From positions 4,587,001 to 4,651,000 of the forward strand of contig NZ_CP047656.1 in NCBI RefSeq assembly GCF_009906955.1: a stretch of DNA of 64,000 nt, written 5' to 3'. Positions within the stretch are counted from its first letter, which is position 1, and every line of letters begins with the position of its first letter. The notes under the pieces were generated by a model that searched no databases, had not been told where the DNA came from, and worked only from the letters and a program-made list of their open reading frames with translations. Positions 27,167 to 35,857 of this stretch are shown here, one piece after another. Source of the DNA: Paraglaciecola mesophila (GTDB lineage: Bacteria > Pseudomonadota > Gammaproteobacteria > Enterobacterales > Alteromonadaceae). The position numbers and the translations under genes were made by a program.

Positions 27167-29190
27167 GATGACACTTCCTCATCGACCATAAAGTCGAGTA
27201 ATGCCGCACCTCCATCAACCAATTCCCCGGTTTGGTAGAAAAACTCCTGAACCGTGCCATTCTGCGTGGCTTTAATGGCATGTTCCATTTTCATGGCTTC
27301 CATTATCATTAAGGTTTGGCCTTTTGTAACCTTTTGATTAGGTTCCACTAAAAGAGCGACGACTGTGCCGTTCATCGGCGCCACAAACGCACTGTGCTGG
27401 TCGTCTTCGTCAGCTGCGCCTAGGTCTTTTTGTATATGGGTAAATTTAACCATGCCTTGGGTATGGAAAACGGCGTAATCGTGCTCAATTTTGTTAATAG
27501 TCACGCTTTCACTATGGCCGTTAATCGTGGCGAGCAAACGATTGCCTGTTAGTCGGCCTTCACAGTGATATGTCTTTTCGGCGAACGTAATAACAAATGT
27601 ACCAAAGGGCGTTGTGGCGTCGTTGTCGCATGTTTTTCTTTCCACCTGAACGTCATGGCTTTGATTGTTTAACAACAGAGTATATTTGCGTTGATATTGT
27701 TCATTAGGGCGCCAATCATTTACGTTCCCCCATGGAGATTGAGTATCTTGATTGTTTGGTGTGCTTATCGCGCGCTCTTGTAGCGATAAATACATAGCCA
27801 GATTCAACAACTGATGTGTATTATTTTGATTATCTTGTTGAAAAATTTCATCGTGATGCTTTTCGATGAAGCGCGTATCTATGTCTTCGTCTTTAAACGC
27901 TTGGGTATCAATTAATTTACGTAAAAAGGCGATGTTGGTTGTCACACCATCAATGCGGTATTCGGCCAGTGACTGACTTAAACGAGCGAGTGCACGTTCA
28001 CGATCTGTATCCCACACGACTAACTTTGCGATCATAGGGTCATAATATACCGACACCTCATCACCCTGAACAACCCCACTGTCAATGCGCACATGTTTAG
28101 ACTCTTGCGGCGTTTCTAATAGGTGTAAAGTGCCTGTCGCCGGTAAGAATTCGTTGTCTGGGTCTTCTGCGTAGATCCTAGCCTCAAAGGCATGCCCATT
28201 AATGTGCAATTCATCCTGTGTTTTAGGCAGTACTTCATTGGCGGCTACGCGCAGTTGCCATTCCACTAAGTCTTGCCCAGAAATCATCTCACTGACAGGG
28301 TGCTCGACTTGCAAACGGGTATTCATTTCCATGAAATAAAAACTGCCATCTTTATCCAGCAAAAACTCTACTGTGCCTGCACCGACGTAATTGATAGCTT
28401 GAGCCGCTTTTAGCGCAGCGTCTCCCATCGCGGCCCGCAGTTCAGGGGCCATTTTAAAAGCGGGAGCCTCTTCAACCACTTTTTGATGACGTCTTTGCAC
28501 AGAGCAGTCCCGTTCAAAAACATGCACACCGTTGCCGTGATGATCACAGAATACTTGTACTTCTACATGGCGTGGTTGGGTCAAATATTTTTCAACCAAC
28601 ATGATGTCATCATTAAAGCTAGACATAGCTTCGCGTTTTGCCGCAGCCAAAGCAGCATCAAATTCGTCTGCACTCCATACTTGACGCATACCTTTACCGC
28701 CACCACCTGCGGCTGCCTTGAGCAGAACTGGATAACCCATTTCATCCGCATGCTGCTTGATAAGCGCAGCAGATTGGTCTTCACCGTGGTAGCCTGGTAC
28801 CAAAGGAACGTTGGCTTGCTCCATGATGTGTTTAGCAGCCGATTTAGAGCCCATTGCTTCAATCGCTTCAATGGGAGGGCCTACAAATATAATTCTGTTG
28901 TCAGCGCAGGCTTTGGCAAATTCAGCATTCTCAGAAAGAAAGCCGTAACCGGGGTGAATCGCATCAGCCCCCGTGGTTTTTGCTGCTGCAATAACTTTCT
29001 CAATTTTTAAATAACTCTGATTGGAAGGGGAGGGACCAATATGTATTGCTTCATCAGCCATTTTGACATGCAATGCATTTTTGTCGGCATCTGAATAAAG
29101 AGCAACGGTTTGGATACCCATACGCTTAGCAGTGTTGATTATACGGCAGCAAATTTCGCCACGATTGGCGATAAGTAGTTTTTTAATCAT
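27163..29190 (-). CDS. liuD: Methylcrotonyl-CoA carboxylase biotin-containing subunit
   Basis: Biotin carboxylase plus carrier subunit that carboxylates 3-methylcrotonyl-CoA with LiuB. It is 675 residues from ATG 29190 (MIKKLLIANRGEICCRI), which overlaps the liuC stop as ATGA. A TTG 12 nt upstream is less likely. The biotin carboxylase domain is at about 1-445 (GGGGKGMR, FMEMNTRLQVEHPVSE). A BT-like linker follows and then the biotinyl domain with MEAMKMEH, the biotinylated Lys, near the C-terminus. Confidence 0.94.
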   Translation of the reverse strand: MIKKLLIANRGEICCRIINTAKRMGIQTVALYSDADKNALHVKMADEAIHIGPSPSNQSYLKIEKVIAAAKTTGADAIHPGYGFLSENAEFAKACADNRIIFVGPPIEAIEAMGSKSAAKHIMEQANVPLVPGYHGEDQSAALIKQHADEMGYPVLLKAAAGGGGKGMRQVWSADEFDAALAAAKREAMSSFNDDIMLVEKYLTQPRHVEVQVFCDHHGNGVHVFERDCSVQRRHQKVVEEAPAFKMAPELRAAMGDAALKAAQAINYVGAGTVEFLLDKDGSFYFMEMNTRLQVEHPVSEMISGQDLVEWQLRVAANEVLPKTQDELHINGHAFEARIYAEDPDNEFLPATGTLHLLETPQESKHVRIDSGVVQGDEVSVYYDPMIAKLVVWDTDRERALARLSQSLAEYRIDGVTTNIAFLRKLIDTQAFKDEDIDTRFIEKHHDEIFQQDNQNNTHQLLNLAMYLSLQERAISTPNNQDTQSPWGNVNDWRPNEQYQRKYTLLLNNQSHDVQVERKTCDNDATTPFGTFVITFAEKTYHCEGRLTGNRLLATINGHSESVTINKIEHDYAVFHTQGMVKFTHIQKDLGAADEDDQHSAFVAPMNGTVVALLVEPNQKVTKGQTLMIMEAMKMEHAIKATQNGTVQEFFYQTGELVDGGAALLDFMVDEEVSS

Positions 29191-30008
29191 GAGATATACC
29201 AATTAGGTCGACGTTTTTGTAAAAAGGCACCTAGGCCTTCTTGGCCTTCAGATGATACCCGCGTGTTGGCGATGCGTTCACTGGTCATATTTCTAAGCGC
29301 GTCATCAGGAACACGATTAGCCACGTCAGCGATTAATTGTTTGGCGGCCGTAACGGCGTTTGGTCCATTTCTCAAAATATGTTCAAGCAATGACTCTATG
29401 GTGCTGTCTAGCTCTTCTTCGGTCACACTCTCACTAAGCAGCCCGATGCGCCTTGCACGGCGCGAAGAAAAGACCTCAGCCGTTGTGAAGTATCGACGCG
29501 CGTTTCTCACGCCTATTGCCTGAATAACATATGGGCTAATCGTCGCGGGTATTAAGCCGAGTTTGACTTCACTTAAGCAAAACTTGCTCATTTTACTCCC
29601 TATTGCCATGTCGCAGCAGGCCACTAGGCCCACAGCACCGCCAAATGCGGCTCCTTGAACGCGCGCGATAGTCGGTTTGGGAAGCGTGTTTAGAATGTGC
29701 AACATATTTGCTAAGGCATTTGCATCTTCGAGGTTTTGTTCGTAGGAATACCCGGCCATACGTTTCATCCAATTAAGGTCAGCCCCAGCGCAAAAGCTTT
29801 TACCTGTAGATGCTAGAATGACCGCTCGAACAGAGTCATCCTCCCCTAAGCGGGCGAACGTCTGTGTGAGTGAGCTGATAAGTACATCATCAAAGGCGTT
29901 ATGTACTTCAGGCCGGTTTAGGGTGACGGTGGCAACACCACGTTCGTCTACCTCGCTGATGACATGTTCGTTCATTGCATTATCATTTTGGCTTGTCGTA
30001 TTGTCCAT
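29187..30008 (-). CDS. liuC: Methylglutaconyl-CoA hydratase
   Basis: Crotonase-family enzyme hydrating 3-methylglutaconyl-CoA to HMG-CoA. It is 273 residues from ATG 30008, which has AAGGGGG 7 nt upstream. An ATG 6 nt earlier is too close to that site. Key segments: VTLNRPEVHNAFDD, SFCAGADLNWMKRM (oxyanion hole), GAAFGGAVGLVACCDMAI and the LSEVKLGLIPATISPYV region. Placement between liuB and liuD distinguishes it from a generic enoyl-CoA hydratase. Confidence 0.91.
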   Translation of the reverse strand: MDNTTSQNDNAMNEHVISEVDERGVATVTLNRPEVHNAFDDVLISSLTQTFARLGEDDSVRAVILASTGKSFCAGADLNWMKRMAGYSYEQNLEDANALANMLHILNTLPKPTIARVQGAAFGGAVGLVACCDMAIGSKMSKFCLSEVKLGLIPATISPYVIQAIGVRNARRYFTTAEVFSSRRARRIGLLSESVTEEELDSTIESLLEHILRNGPNAVTAAKQLIADVANRVPDDALRNMTSERIANTRVSSEGQEGLGAFLQKRRPNWYIS

Positions 30009-30020
30009 ATTCATGCCCCC

Positions 30021-31628
30021 TTACATTCTGAACACGCCAAATTGGGTGTCCTCAATGGGTTTATTTAAGCTCGCCGAAATACTCAGTCCTAGAACCATGC
30101 GCGTATCCGCTGGATCAATCACGCCGTCATCCCATAAGCGGGCTGAAGCATAGTAGGGATGTCCTTGATGTTCGTACTTCTCGACGATGGGCTGCTTGAA
30201 CTGTTGCTCTTCTTCTGCGCTCCAGCTTTCTCCTACGCGCTCTTTCTGTTCGCGTTTAACTTGAGATAGAACACCTGCAGCTTGTTCACCTCCCATCACC
30301 GAAATTCGAGCATTTGGCCACATAAACATAAATCGAGGGTCGTAAGCTCTTCCACACATTCCGTAGTTGCCGGCACCGAAACTGCCGCCAATAAGCACGG
30401 TAAATTTTGGTACTTTGGCACAGGCGACGGCGGTTACCATTTTGGCGCCATGTTTGGCGATACCGCCTGCTTCGTATTGTTTACCAACCATGAAACCGGT
30501 GATATTTTGCAAGAAGACAAGGGGGATTTTACGCTGAGCACAAAGCTCGATGAAATGCGCTCCTTTTTGTGCGGATTCACTGAATAAAATCCCATTATTC
30601 GCAATAATGCCGACAGGATAGCCGAAAATACGTGCAAACCCGCAAATAAGTGTGTTGCCATACAGGGCCTTAAACTCGTCGAATTCAGAGCCATCAACCA
30701 CACGGGCAATGACTTCGCGAACATCGTAAGGTTGGCGGGTATCCTTAGGGATGATGCCGTAAATATCTTCTTTGGGGTAAAGCGGCTCGACACTGGGTTT
30801 TACATCAAGTGATAAAGGCTTGGTTCGATTTAAGCGTGTGATCGCGTCTCGCGCGATATGCAAAGCATGTTGGTCATTATTGGCTAAATGATCCACCACA
30901 CCAGAGGTTCTGCAATGCACGTCTCCACCGCCTAATTCTTCAGCGCTGACGACTTCACCGGTTGCCGCTTTTACAAGAGGGGGCCCGCCGAGAAATATAG
31001 TGCCTTGGTTTTTCACTATGATGGATTCATCCGCCATCGCTGGCACGTATGCGCCACCTGCGGTGCAGCTACCCATGACCACCGCGATTTGCGGGATGTT
31101 CTGTGCTGACATATTGGCTTGGTTGAAAAAAATACGACCGAAATGTTCTCGGTCAGGAAACACGTCATCTTGGCGAGGTAAGTTTGCGCCACCCGAATCC
31201 ACCAAGTATATGCATGGCAAGTTGTTTTGTTCGGCGATGGTTTGTGCGCGTAAATGCTTTTTCACCGTTAGCGGGTAATAAGTGCCGCCTTTTACGGTTG
31301 CATCGTTAGCAACAATCATACACTCGATGCCAGAAACGCGGCCTATACCTGCAATAACACCAGCACTAGGCACAAAGTCGTCATACACTTCCCATGCGGC
31401 GAGTTGTGATATTTCCAGAAATGGGGAACCTGCATCGAGGAGTTCGTTAATCCGTTCCCGTGGCAGTAATTTACCGCGGTCGGTGTGGCGTTTGTTCGCT
31501 TTTTCGCCCCCCCCTTGTTTTATCAGGGATATTTTTTCATTGAGATCGTCTATTTGCGCCTGCATATGCGCAGCATTATCTGCAAACTCTTGGGTTTTAG
31601 AATTTATTTTACTCAGGATACGGGGCAT
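30021..31628 (-). CDS. liuB: Methylcrotonyl-CoA carboxylase carboxyltransferase subunit
   Basis: Transfers CO2 from biotin on LiuD to 3-methylcrotonyl-CoA. It is 535 residues, with both halves of the crotonase-like carboxyltransferase: RIDELL-type LPRERINELLDAGSPFLE, CIYLVDSGGANLPRQDDVFPD, GSCTAGGAYVPAM in the N half, and FLQNITGFMVGKQYEAGGIAKHGAKM, GGSFGAGNYGMCGRAYDPRF in the C half. Followed by liuC after 12 bp. Confidence 0.95.
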   Translation of the reverse strand: MPRILSKINSKTQEFADNAAHMQAQIDDLNEKISLIKQGGGEKANKRHTDRGKLLPRERINELLDAGSPFLEISQLAAWEVYDDFVPSAGVIAGIGRVSGIECMIVANDATVKGGTYYPLTVKKHLRAQTIAEQNNLPCIYLVDSGGANLPRQDDVFPDREHFGRIFFNQANMSAQNIPQIAVVMGSCTAGGAYVPAMADESIIVKNQGTIFLGGPPLVKAATGEVVSAEELGGGDVHCRTSGVVDHLANNDQHALHIARDAITRLNRTKPLSLDVKPSVEPLYPKEDIYGIIPKDTRQPYDVREVIARVVDGSEFDEFKALYGNTLICGFARIFGYPVGIIANNGILFSESAQKGAHFIELCAQRKIPLVFLQNITGFMVGKQYEAGGIAKHGAKMVTAVACAKVPKFTVLIGGSFGAGNYGMCGRAYDPRFMFMWPNARISVMGGEQAAGVLSQVKREQKERVGESWSAEEEQQFKQPIVEKYEHQGHPYYASARLWDDGVIDPADTRMVLGLSISASLNKPIEDTQFGVFRM

Positions 31629-31724
31629 GATGTTGCTCCAAATTAATGGCCATCAAAATCGTTGATGGCCCAGTGTGGCAATTGACATTAATGATCTAAT
31701 CAGACTTATGTGAGGAGTGTCACA

Positions 31725-32894
31725 TTAAGCAGATTCTTTGAATAACTCTCTGCCTATGAGCATACGGCGGATCTCTGATGTACCTGCGCCAATTTCATAT
31801 AGTTTGGCGTCTCGCAATAAGCGTCCGGCAGGGAACTCGTTAATATAACCATTGCCGCCGAGCAACTGAATTGCATCGAGTGCCATCTTCGTTGCTAACT
31901 CTGCAGAATAAAGAATGACCGCAGCGGCATCTTTACGGGTCGTTTCGCCGCGATCGCAAGCCCGAGCGACTGTGTAAACATAAGCTCTTGCAGCATTCAT
32001 TTGGGTATACATGTCAGCGACTTTTCCCTGGATTAATTGAAATTCACCAATAGATTGGCCAAATTGCTTGCGGTCATGAATATAAGGAACGACTAAGTCC
32101 ATACATGCTTGCATAATACCCAGTGGGCCTCCAGACAGCACCAGACGTTCATAATCAAGGCCGCTCATAAGTACCCGTGCACCATCTCCTTCGTTACGGA
32201 TCAGGTTCTGCGCTGGCACAGAGCAATCTTCGAAAACCAATTCACAGGTATTTGATGAACGCATACCAAGCTTGTCCAGTTTTTGGGCTTGAGTGAAGCC
32301 AGGCGTGCCGCGCTCAACAATAAATGCACTCATACCTTTTGAGCCAGCGCTGATATCTGTTTTTGCATATATCACAAAGACATCTGCGTCAGGGCCGTTC
32401 GTGATCCACATTTTGTTGCCATTTAAGACGTATTGATCGCCCCTTTTGTCGGCGCGAAGTTTCATACTCACCACATCAGACCCTGCATTTGGCTCACTCA
32501 TGGCTAAGGCACCAATGTGTTCGCCGCTGACCAGTTTAGGCAAATACTTTTCTTTTTGTGCATCTGAACCGTTTTTATGAATTTGATTCACACATAAATT
32601 AGAATGTGCTCCGTAACTTAAGCCGATGCCTGCTGAAGCTCGGCTAACTTCTTCCATCGCAATAACGTGGGCTAAATAGCCCATATTCGAGCCACCATAC
32701 TGTTCTGCAACGGTTACACCTAGCAGTCCCATTTCCCCTAACTTGGGCCACAATTGGTTAGGAAAGCCGTTTTCGATGTCTGATTTTTCAGCCAAGGGAG
32801 CGATTTCTCCTTGGGCAAAGTTGTATACATGATCACGTAACATATCGATGTCTTCGCCTAGGCCGAAGTTTAGCGTTGGGTAGGGAGCATTCAT
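31725..32894 (-). CDS. liuA: Isovaleryl-CoA dehydrogenase
   Basis: FAD-dependent acyl-CoA dehydrogenase that oxidises isovaleryl-CoA to 3-methylcrotonyl-CoA and passes electrons to ETF. It is 389 residues: LAMSEPNAGSDVVSM (FAD and substrate), WITNGPDADVFVIYAKT, GLDYERLVLSGGPLGIMQ and the C-terminal QLLGGNGYINEFPAGRLLRDAKLYEIGAGTSEI. The catalytic Glu lies near YERLVL in this subfamily. It overlaps liuR by 4 nt (ATGA). Confidence 0.94.
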   Translation of the reverse strand: MNAPYPTLNFGLGEDIDMLRDHVYNFAQGEIAPLAEKSDIENGFPNQLWPKLGEMGLLGVTVAEQYGGSNMGYLAHVIAMEEVSRASAGIGLSYGAHSNLCVNQIHKNGSDAQKEKYLPKLVSGEHIGALAMSEPNAGSDVVSMKLRADKRGDQYVLNGNKMWITNGPDADVFVIYAKTDISAGSKGMSAFIVERGTPGFTQAQKLDKLGMRSSNTCELVFEDCSVPAQNLIRNEGDGARVLMSGLDYERLVLSGGPLGIMQACMDLVVPYIHDRKQFGQSIGEFQLIQGKVADMYTQMNAARAYVYTVARACDRGETTRKDAAAVILYSAELATKMALDAIQLLGGNGYINEFPAGRLLRDAKLYEIGAGTSEIRRMLIGRELFKESA

Positions 32895-33286
32895 GCGATT
32901 TTTCCTCGCTTAATAGTAGTGAGTTCGTCCTTACAACGAGCTTCGACTTCGTCGAGCTCCATCATTAAGGCTTGAATATCTTCTAGTTGTTGGGTCATTA
33001 CAGCGCGTTTCTGTTCTGTCATTTGCAGCATAGTTTCAAGTTGCGCCTCAGAGTTTTGATGACTGTCATACAAATCAAAAAGGGTCTTTGTTTCGGCTAA
33101 CGAAAAACCCAAGCGTTTGCCGCGCAATACAAGTTTCAACCGTACCTTGTCCTTTTTCTTATAAACACGATTTTGGCCGTTTCGAGTAGGATTAAGCAGT
33201 CCTGATTCTTCATAGAAACGGATAGAGCGTGAGGTGATATCTAACTCTTTGGCTAACTCACCTATGGTGTAAAGTTTTTCGGTCAT
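32891..33286 (-). CDS. liuR: MerR-family regulator of the liu operon
   Basis: A 131-residue MerR-type regulator: TIGELAKELDITSRSIRFYEESGLLNPTRNGQNRVY is the DNA-binding region. A long helix follows (about 75-125) and no metal-binding Cys pair is present, as for LiuR/YbgR-type regulators of branched-chain amino acid breakdown. It is the first gene of the operon and just upstream is an 18-bp palindrome, so self-regulation is likely. The coactivating ligand is not visible from sequence. Confidence 0.9.
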   Translation of the reverse strand: MTEKLYTIGELAKELDITSRSIRFYEESGLLNPTRNGQNRVYKKKDKVRLKLVLRGKRLGFSLAETKTLFDLYDSHQNSEAQLETMLQMTEQKRAVMTQQLEDIQALMMELDEVEARCKDELTTIKRGKIA

Positions 33287-33351
33287 GAGACTGCCTTATG
33301 ACAAAATGAAACGTTGTTAAACAATAAAATATTAATTTTTATTCTATCTTA

Positions 33352-33387
33352 CTTTACGTTAACGTAAAGGATAAGTTAACGTAAAGG
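33352..33387. promoter_or_regulatory. Probable LiuR operators
   Basis: A perfect 18-bp palindrome, CTTTACGTTAACGTAAAG (33352-33369), is followed by a second GTTAACGTAAAGG 17 bp after the first copy of that 13-mer (33358 and 33375). The site lies between liuR (minus strand) and the thiolase (plus strand), about 65 bp from the liuR start and 180 bp from the thiolase start. The long palindrome ending next to TAAGAT and TAGAAT on the minus strand fits the spacer-binding mode of MerR proteins. It could control both directions. Confidence 0.75.
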
Positions 33388-33563
33388 TAAAGTATGAGTT
33401 ACAATTCGTCAACATTGAAAGGTGAAAAATATTTTTCTTGCAGAGCAAGATGTAAAAATTAGTTATATATTTGGTTTTTAATTTAATTAATTGTGTATTA
33501 TTTGTTTTATTGTTAGTGGCTTATAGTGGTGCATCTGTATCATAAAAATGTGGAGATAGATTA

Positions 33564-34748
33564 ATGAATAACGATTCAGTGGTTATTGTTAGTGCAAAAC
33601 GTACACCGATGGGCGGGTTTATGGGCGGTTTGTCAACACTCAGCGCGTGTGAACTAGGGGCAAGTGCAATTACTGCTGCTCTAAAGGAAGCAGGTCAAGA
33701 TAAGCCGGTGATTGATGAAGTCATCATGGGCTGTGTGTTACCGGCGGGATTAGGCCAAGCACCTGCTCGCCAAGCCAGTATTAAGGCAGGTTTACCGCTC
33801 GCTAGTGGGGCGATAACACTGAATAAAGTCTGTGGCTCTGGCATGAAAGCGGTCATGCTTGCTCATGATTTAATTAAGTCAGGCAGTGCGAAAGCGATCA
33901 TAGCGGGTGGTATGGAGAGTATGTCTAATGCCCCTTATATTTTACCTAAAGCGCGCCAAGGTTATCGTATGGGGCACGGTCAAATGCTTGATCATATGAT
34001 GCTTGATGGTTTGGAAAATGCGTATGACGGTAAAGCAATGGGCTGTTTTGCGCAGTCTAAAGCGGATGAAGAAAGTGTGACTCGTGAGCAAATGGATGAA
34101 TTTGCACTGAGCTCTTTAACAAAAGCGAATGACGCGATAGTTAATGGCTTATTTAAAGACGAAATTAGCCCTGTGACCATATCTTCACGCAAAGGTGAAG
34201 TTGTCATTGAAAACGATGAGGGGCCTGGAAATGCTCGTCCTGAGAAGATACCTTCGTTGCGTCCAGCGTTTACCAAAGATGGAACAGTGACCGCGGCAAA
34301 TTCAAGCTCCATCTCAGATGGTGCCGCTGCTTTACTGGTAATGAGTGAAACCGAAGCAACTGAGAAGGGCTATACACCGCTGGCGCGTATTGTCGGGCAT
34401 AGCTCTAATGCGATCGAGCCTGAGAACTTTACCGTAGCCCCTGTCGGAGCAATTGAAAAGCTATTCGCACAAACTGGTTGGTCAAAAGAAGACGTCGATT
34501 TATTTGAAATCAACGAAGCCTTCGCCATGGTCACTATGTTAGGTATGAGCAAGCTCGGTTTAGATCCAGCAAAAGTCAATGTTAAAGGCGGAGCGTGCGC
34601 CCTTGGTCATCCAATTGGTGCGTCAGGTGCTCGTATTATCGTGACCTTGCTACATGCCCTTAAACAACGTAGCTTGAAAAAAGGTGTTGCTGCCATTTGT
34701 ATTGGCGGCGGCGAAGCAACAGCGATCGCATTCGAAATGCTAGGGTAA
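33564..34748 (+). CDS. atoB: Acetyl-CoA C-acetyltransferase (thiolase)
   Basis: Thiolase that cleaves acetoacetyl-CoA to two acetyl-CoA or works in reverse. It is 394 residues: nucleophilic Cys in LNKVCGSGMKAVM, GGMESMSNAPYIL, ANSSSISDGAAALLVMSE, NEAFAMV, GGACALGHPIGASGARI (His) and the C-terminal CIGGGEA (second Cys). Divergent from liuR across the operator, so it probably belongs to the same regulon and completes leucine catabolism. The start ATG has GGAGA 7 nt upstream. No acetoacetyl-CoA transferase gene is present nearby. Confidence 0.92.
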   Translation: MNNDSVVIVSAKRTPMGGFMGGLSTLSACELGASAITAALKEAGQDKPVIDEVIMGCVLPAGLGQAPARQASIKAGLPLASGAITLNKVCGSGMKAVMLAHDLIKSGSAKAIIAGGMESMSNAPYILPKARQGYRMGHGQMLDHMMLDGLENAYDGKAMGCFAQSKADEESVTREQMDEFALSSLTKANDAIVNGLFKDEISPVTISSRKGEVVIENDEGPGNARPEKIPSLRPAFTKDGTVTAANSSSISDGAAALLVMSETEATEKGYTPLARIVGHSSNAIEPENFTVAPVGAIEKLFAQTGWSKEDVDLFEINEAFAMVTMLGMSKLGLDPAKVNVKGGACALGHPIGASGARIIVTLLHALKQRSLKKGVAAICIGGGEATAIAFEMLG

Positions 34749-34774
34749 TACTGGTATTTTACTGATGTAATTTG

Positions 34775-34801
34775 AGGTGGCGTTATTGCGCCACCTTCTT
34801 T
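34775..34801 (+). terminator. Terminator after atoB
   Basis: 8-bp stem AGGTGGCG/CGCCACCT, 6-nt loop, followed by TCTTT. The T run is short, so strength is moderate. Confidence 0.6.
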
Positions 34802-34927
34802 GTGGATGAGGATCGGCTTTTAGTTGTATCTCTGATTTATTCCTTATAGCGCTTTAATTTCCTATCTGCTTCTGTTTTACTCCCAGCCTTAAATATCTTT
34901 GAATGAACTGCAATCTAGGGAGGGAAA

Positions 34928-35857
34928 ATGACGTTTTACTCTGGTGTTTTTCTACTTTTAATCATGTCACTAGTGGCTTGTAGTACACATGCGCCAAACC
35001 GCGATAGCGAGCAAAAACGAAACGAGTCTATGCCAGCGCAAGCCGATTTACCTAATGGCCCATTGAATCAAGTCACATTTTCGCAAGTTATGAAGCTGAG
35101 CTCAAAAGCAGATACCGGCGAGAAAATCGCCTATGGTGAAAATTCGTTACAGTACGGCCATCTATATTTACCGTTAAACGGAAAAGGCGCAAAGAGAGCA
35201 GAAAAAGCCCCATTGGTTATTTTTGTTCATGGTGGTTGTTGGTTAAACGCGTATGGGGTTGGCCACAGTGTAGCGTTAAGTCAGGCGTTAGTAGAGGAGG
35301 GCTACGCGGTCTGGGCCATAGAGTACAGGCGCACAGGCGATGAAGGTGGTGGCTGGCCCGGAAGTTTAAATGATGTATTAAAAGGAGTGAGCTTCGCTCA
35401 AACCTTTAAAGAATATCCAATTGATTTAAACAATGTGGTGCTTACGGGGCACTCAGCTGGTGGTCATCTTGCATTGCTCGCAAGTGCTGAGCAGCGGCAT
35501 GTTTTTAAAGGTGGAGCAAGGTTAAAAGGCGTAATTGGATTGGCGGCTATAGTGGATGTGGTTGGTTATTCACAAGGACAAAATAGTTGCCAAGCGGCGA
35601 CATCTACATTTTTTGCAGGTAGCGCAGAACAGAAAATGAAGGCTTATAAGCTTGCTACACCCACAAATTATACTCTGCCTGCTGAAACCTTGTTGCTGCA
35701 AGGCACAGCCGACGAAATAGTGGAAGTCAGCGAAGCGCAAAAAAGTGGATTTGAGTATTTGATTGTCGAGGAGGCAGGACACTTTGATTGGCTCCATCCT
35801 GAAACAAATGCGTATCAAGTTTTTTTGTCAGCATTAAAACAACAGTTGGATGAGTAA
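34928..35857 (+). CDS. Alpha/beta hydrolase lipoprotein, kynurenine formamidase-like
   Basis: A 309-residue hydrolase with a lipoprotein signal (MTFYSGVFLLLIMSLVAC; Cys acylation site). The hydrolase domain begins near 60. HGGCWLNAYGVGH is the HGG-W oxyanion motif of the esterase/formamidase group. GHSAGGHLALLAS is the nucleophile elbow, the Asp is in QGTADEIVEV and the His in EEAGHFDWLHP. It shares an operon with kynU (its stop overlaps the kynU start by 1 nt), so hydrolysis of N-formylkynurenine is a natural guess. The predicted location outside the cytoplasm is at odds with a cytoplasmic kynureninase partner. Confidence 0.75.
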   Translation: MTFYSGVFLLLIMSLVACSTHAPNRDSEQKRNESMPAQADLPNGPLNQVTFSQVMKLSSKADTGEKIAYGENSLQYGHLYLPLNGKGAKRAEKAPLVIFVHGGCWLNAYGVGHSVALSQALVEEGYAVWAIEYRRTGDEGGGWPGSLNDVLKGVSFAQTFKEYPIDLNNVVLTGHSAGGHLALLASAEQRHVFKGGARLKGVIGLAAIVDVVGYSQGQNSCQAATSTFFAGSAEQKMKAYKLATPTNYTLPAETLLLQGTADEIVEVSEAQKSGFEYLIVEEAGHFDWLHPETNAYQVFLSALKQQLDE

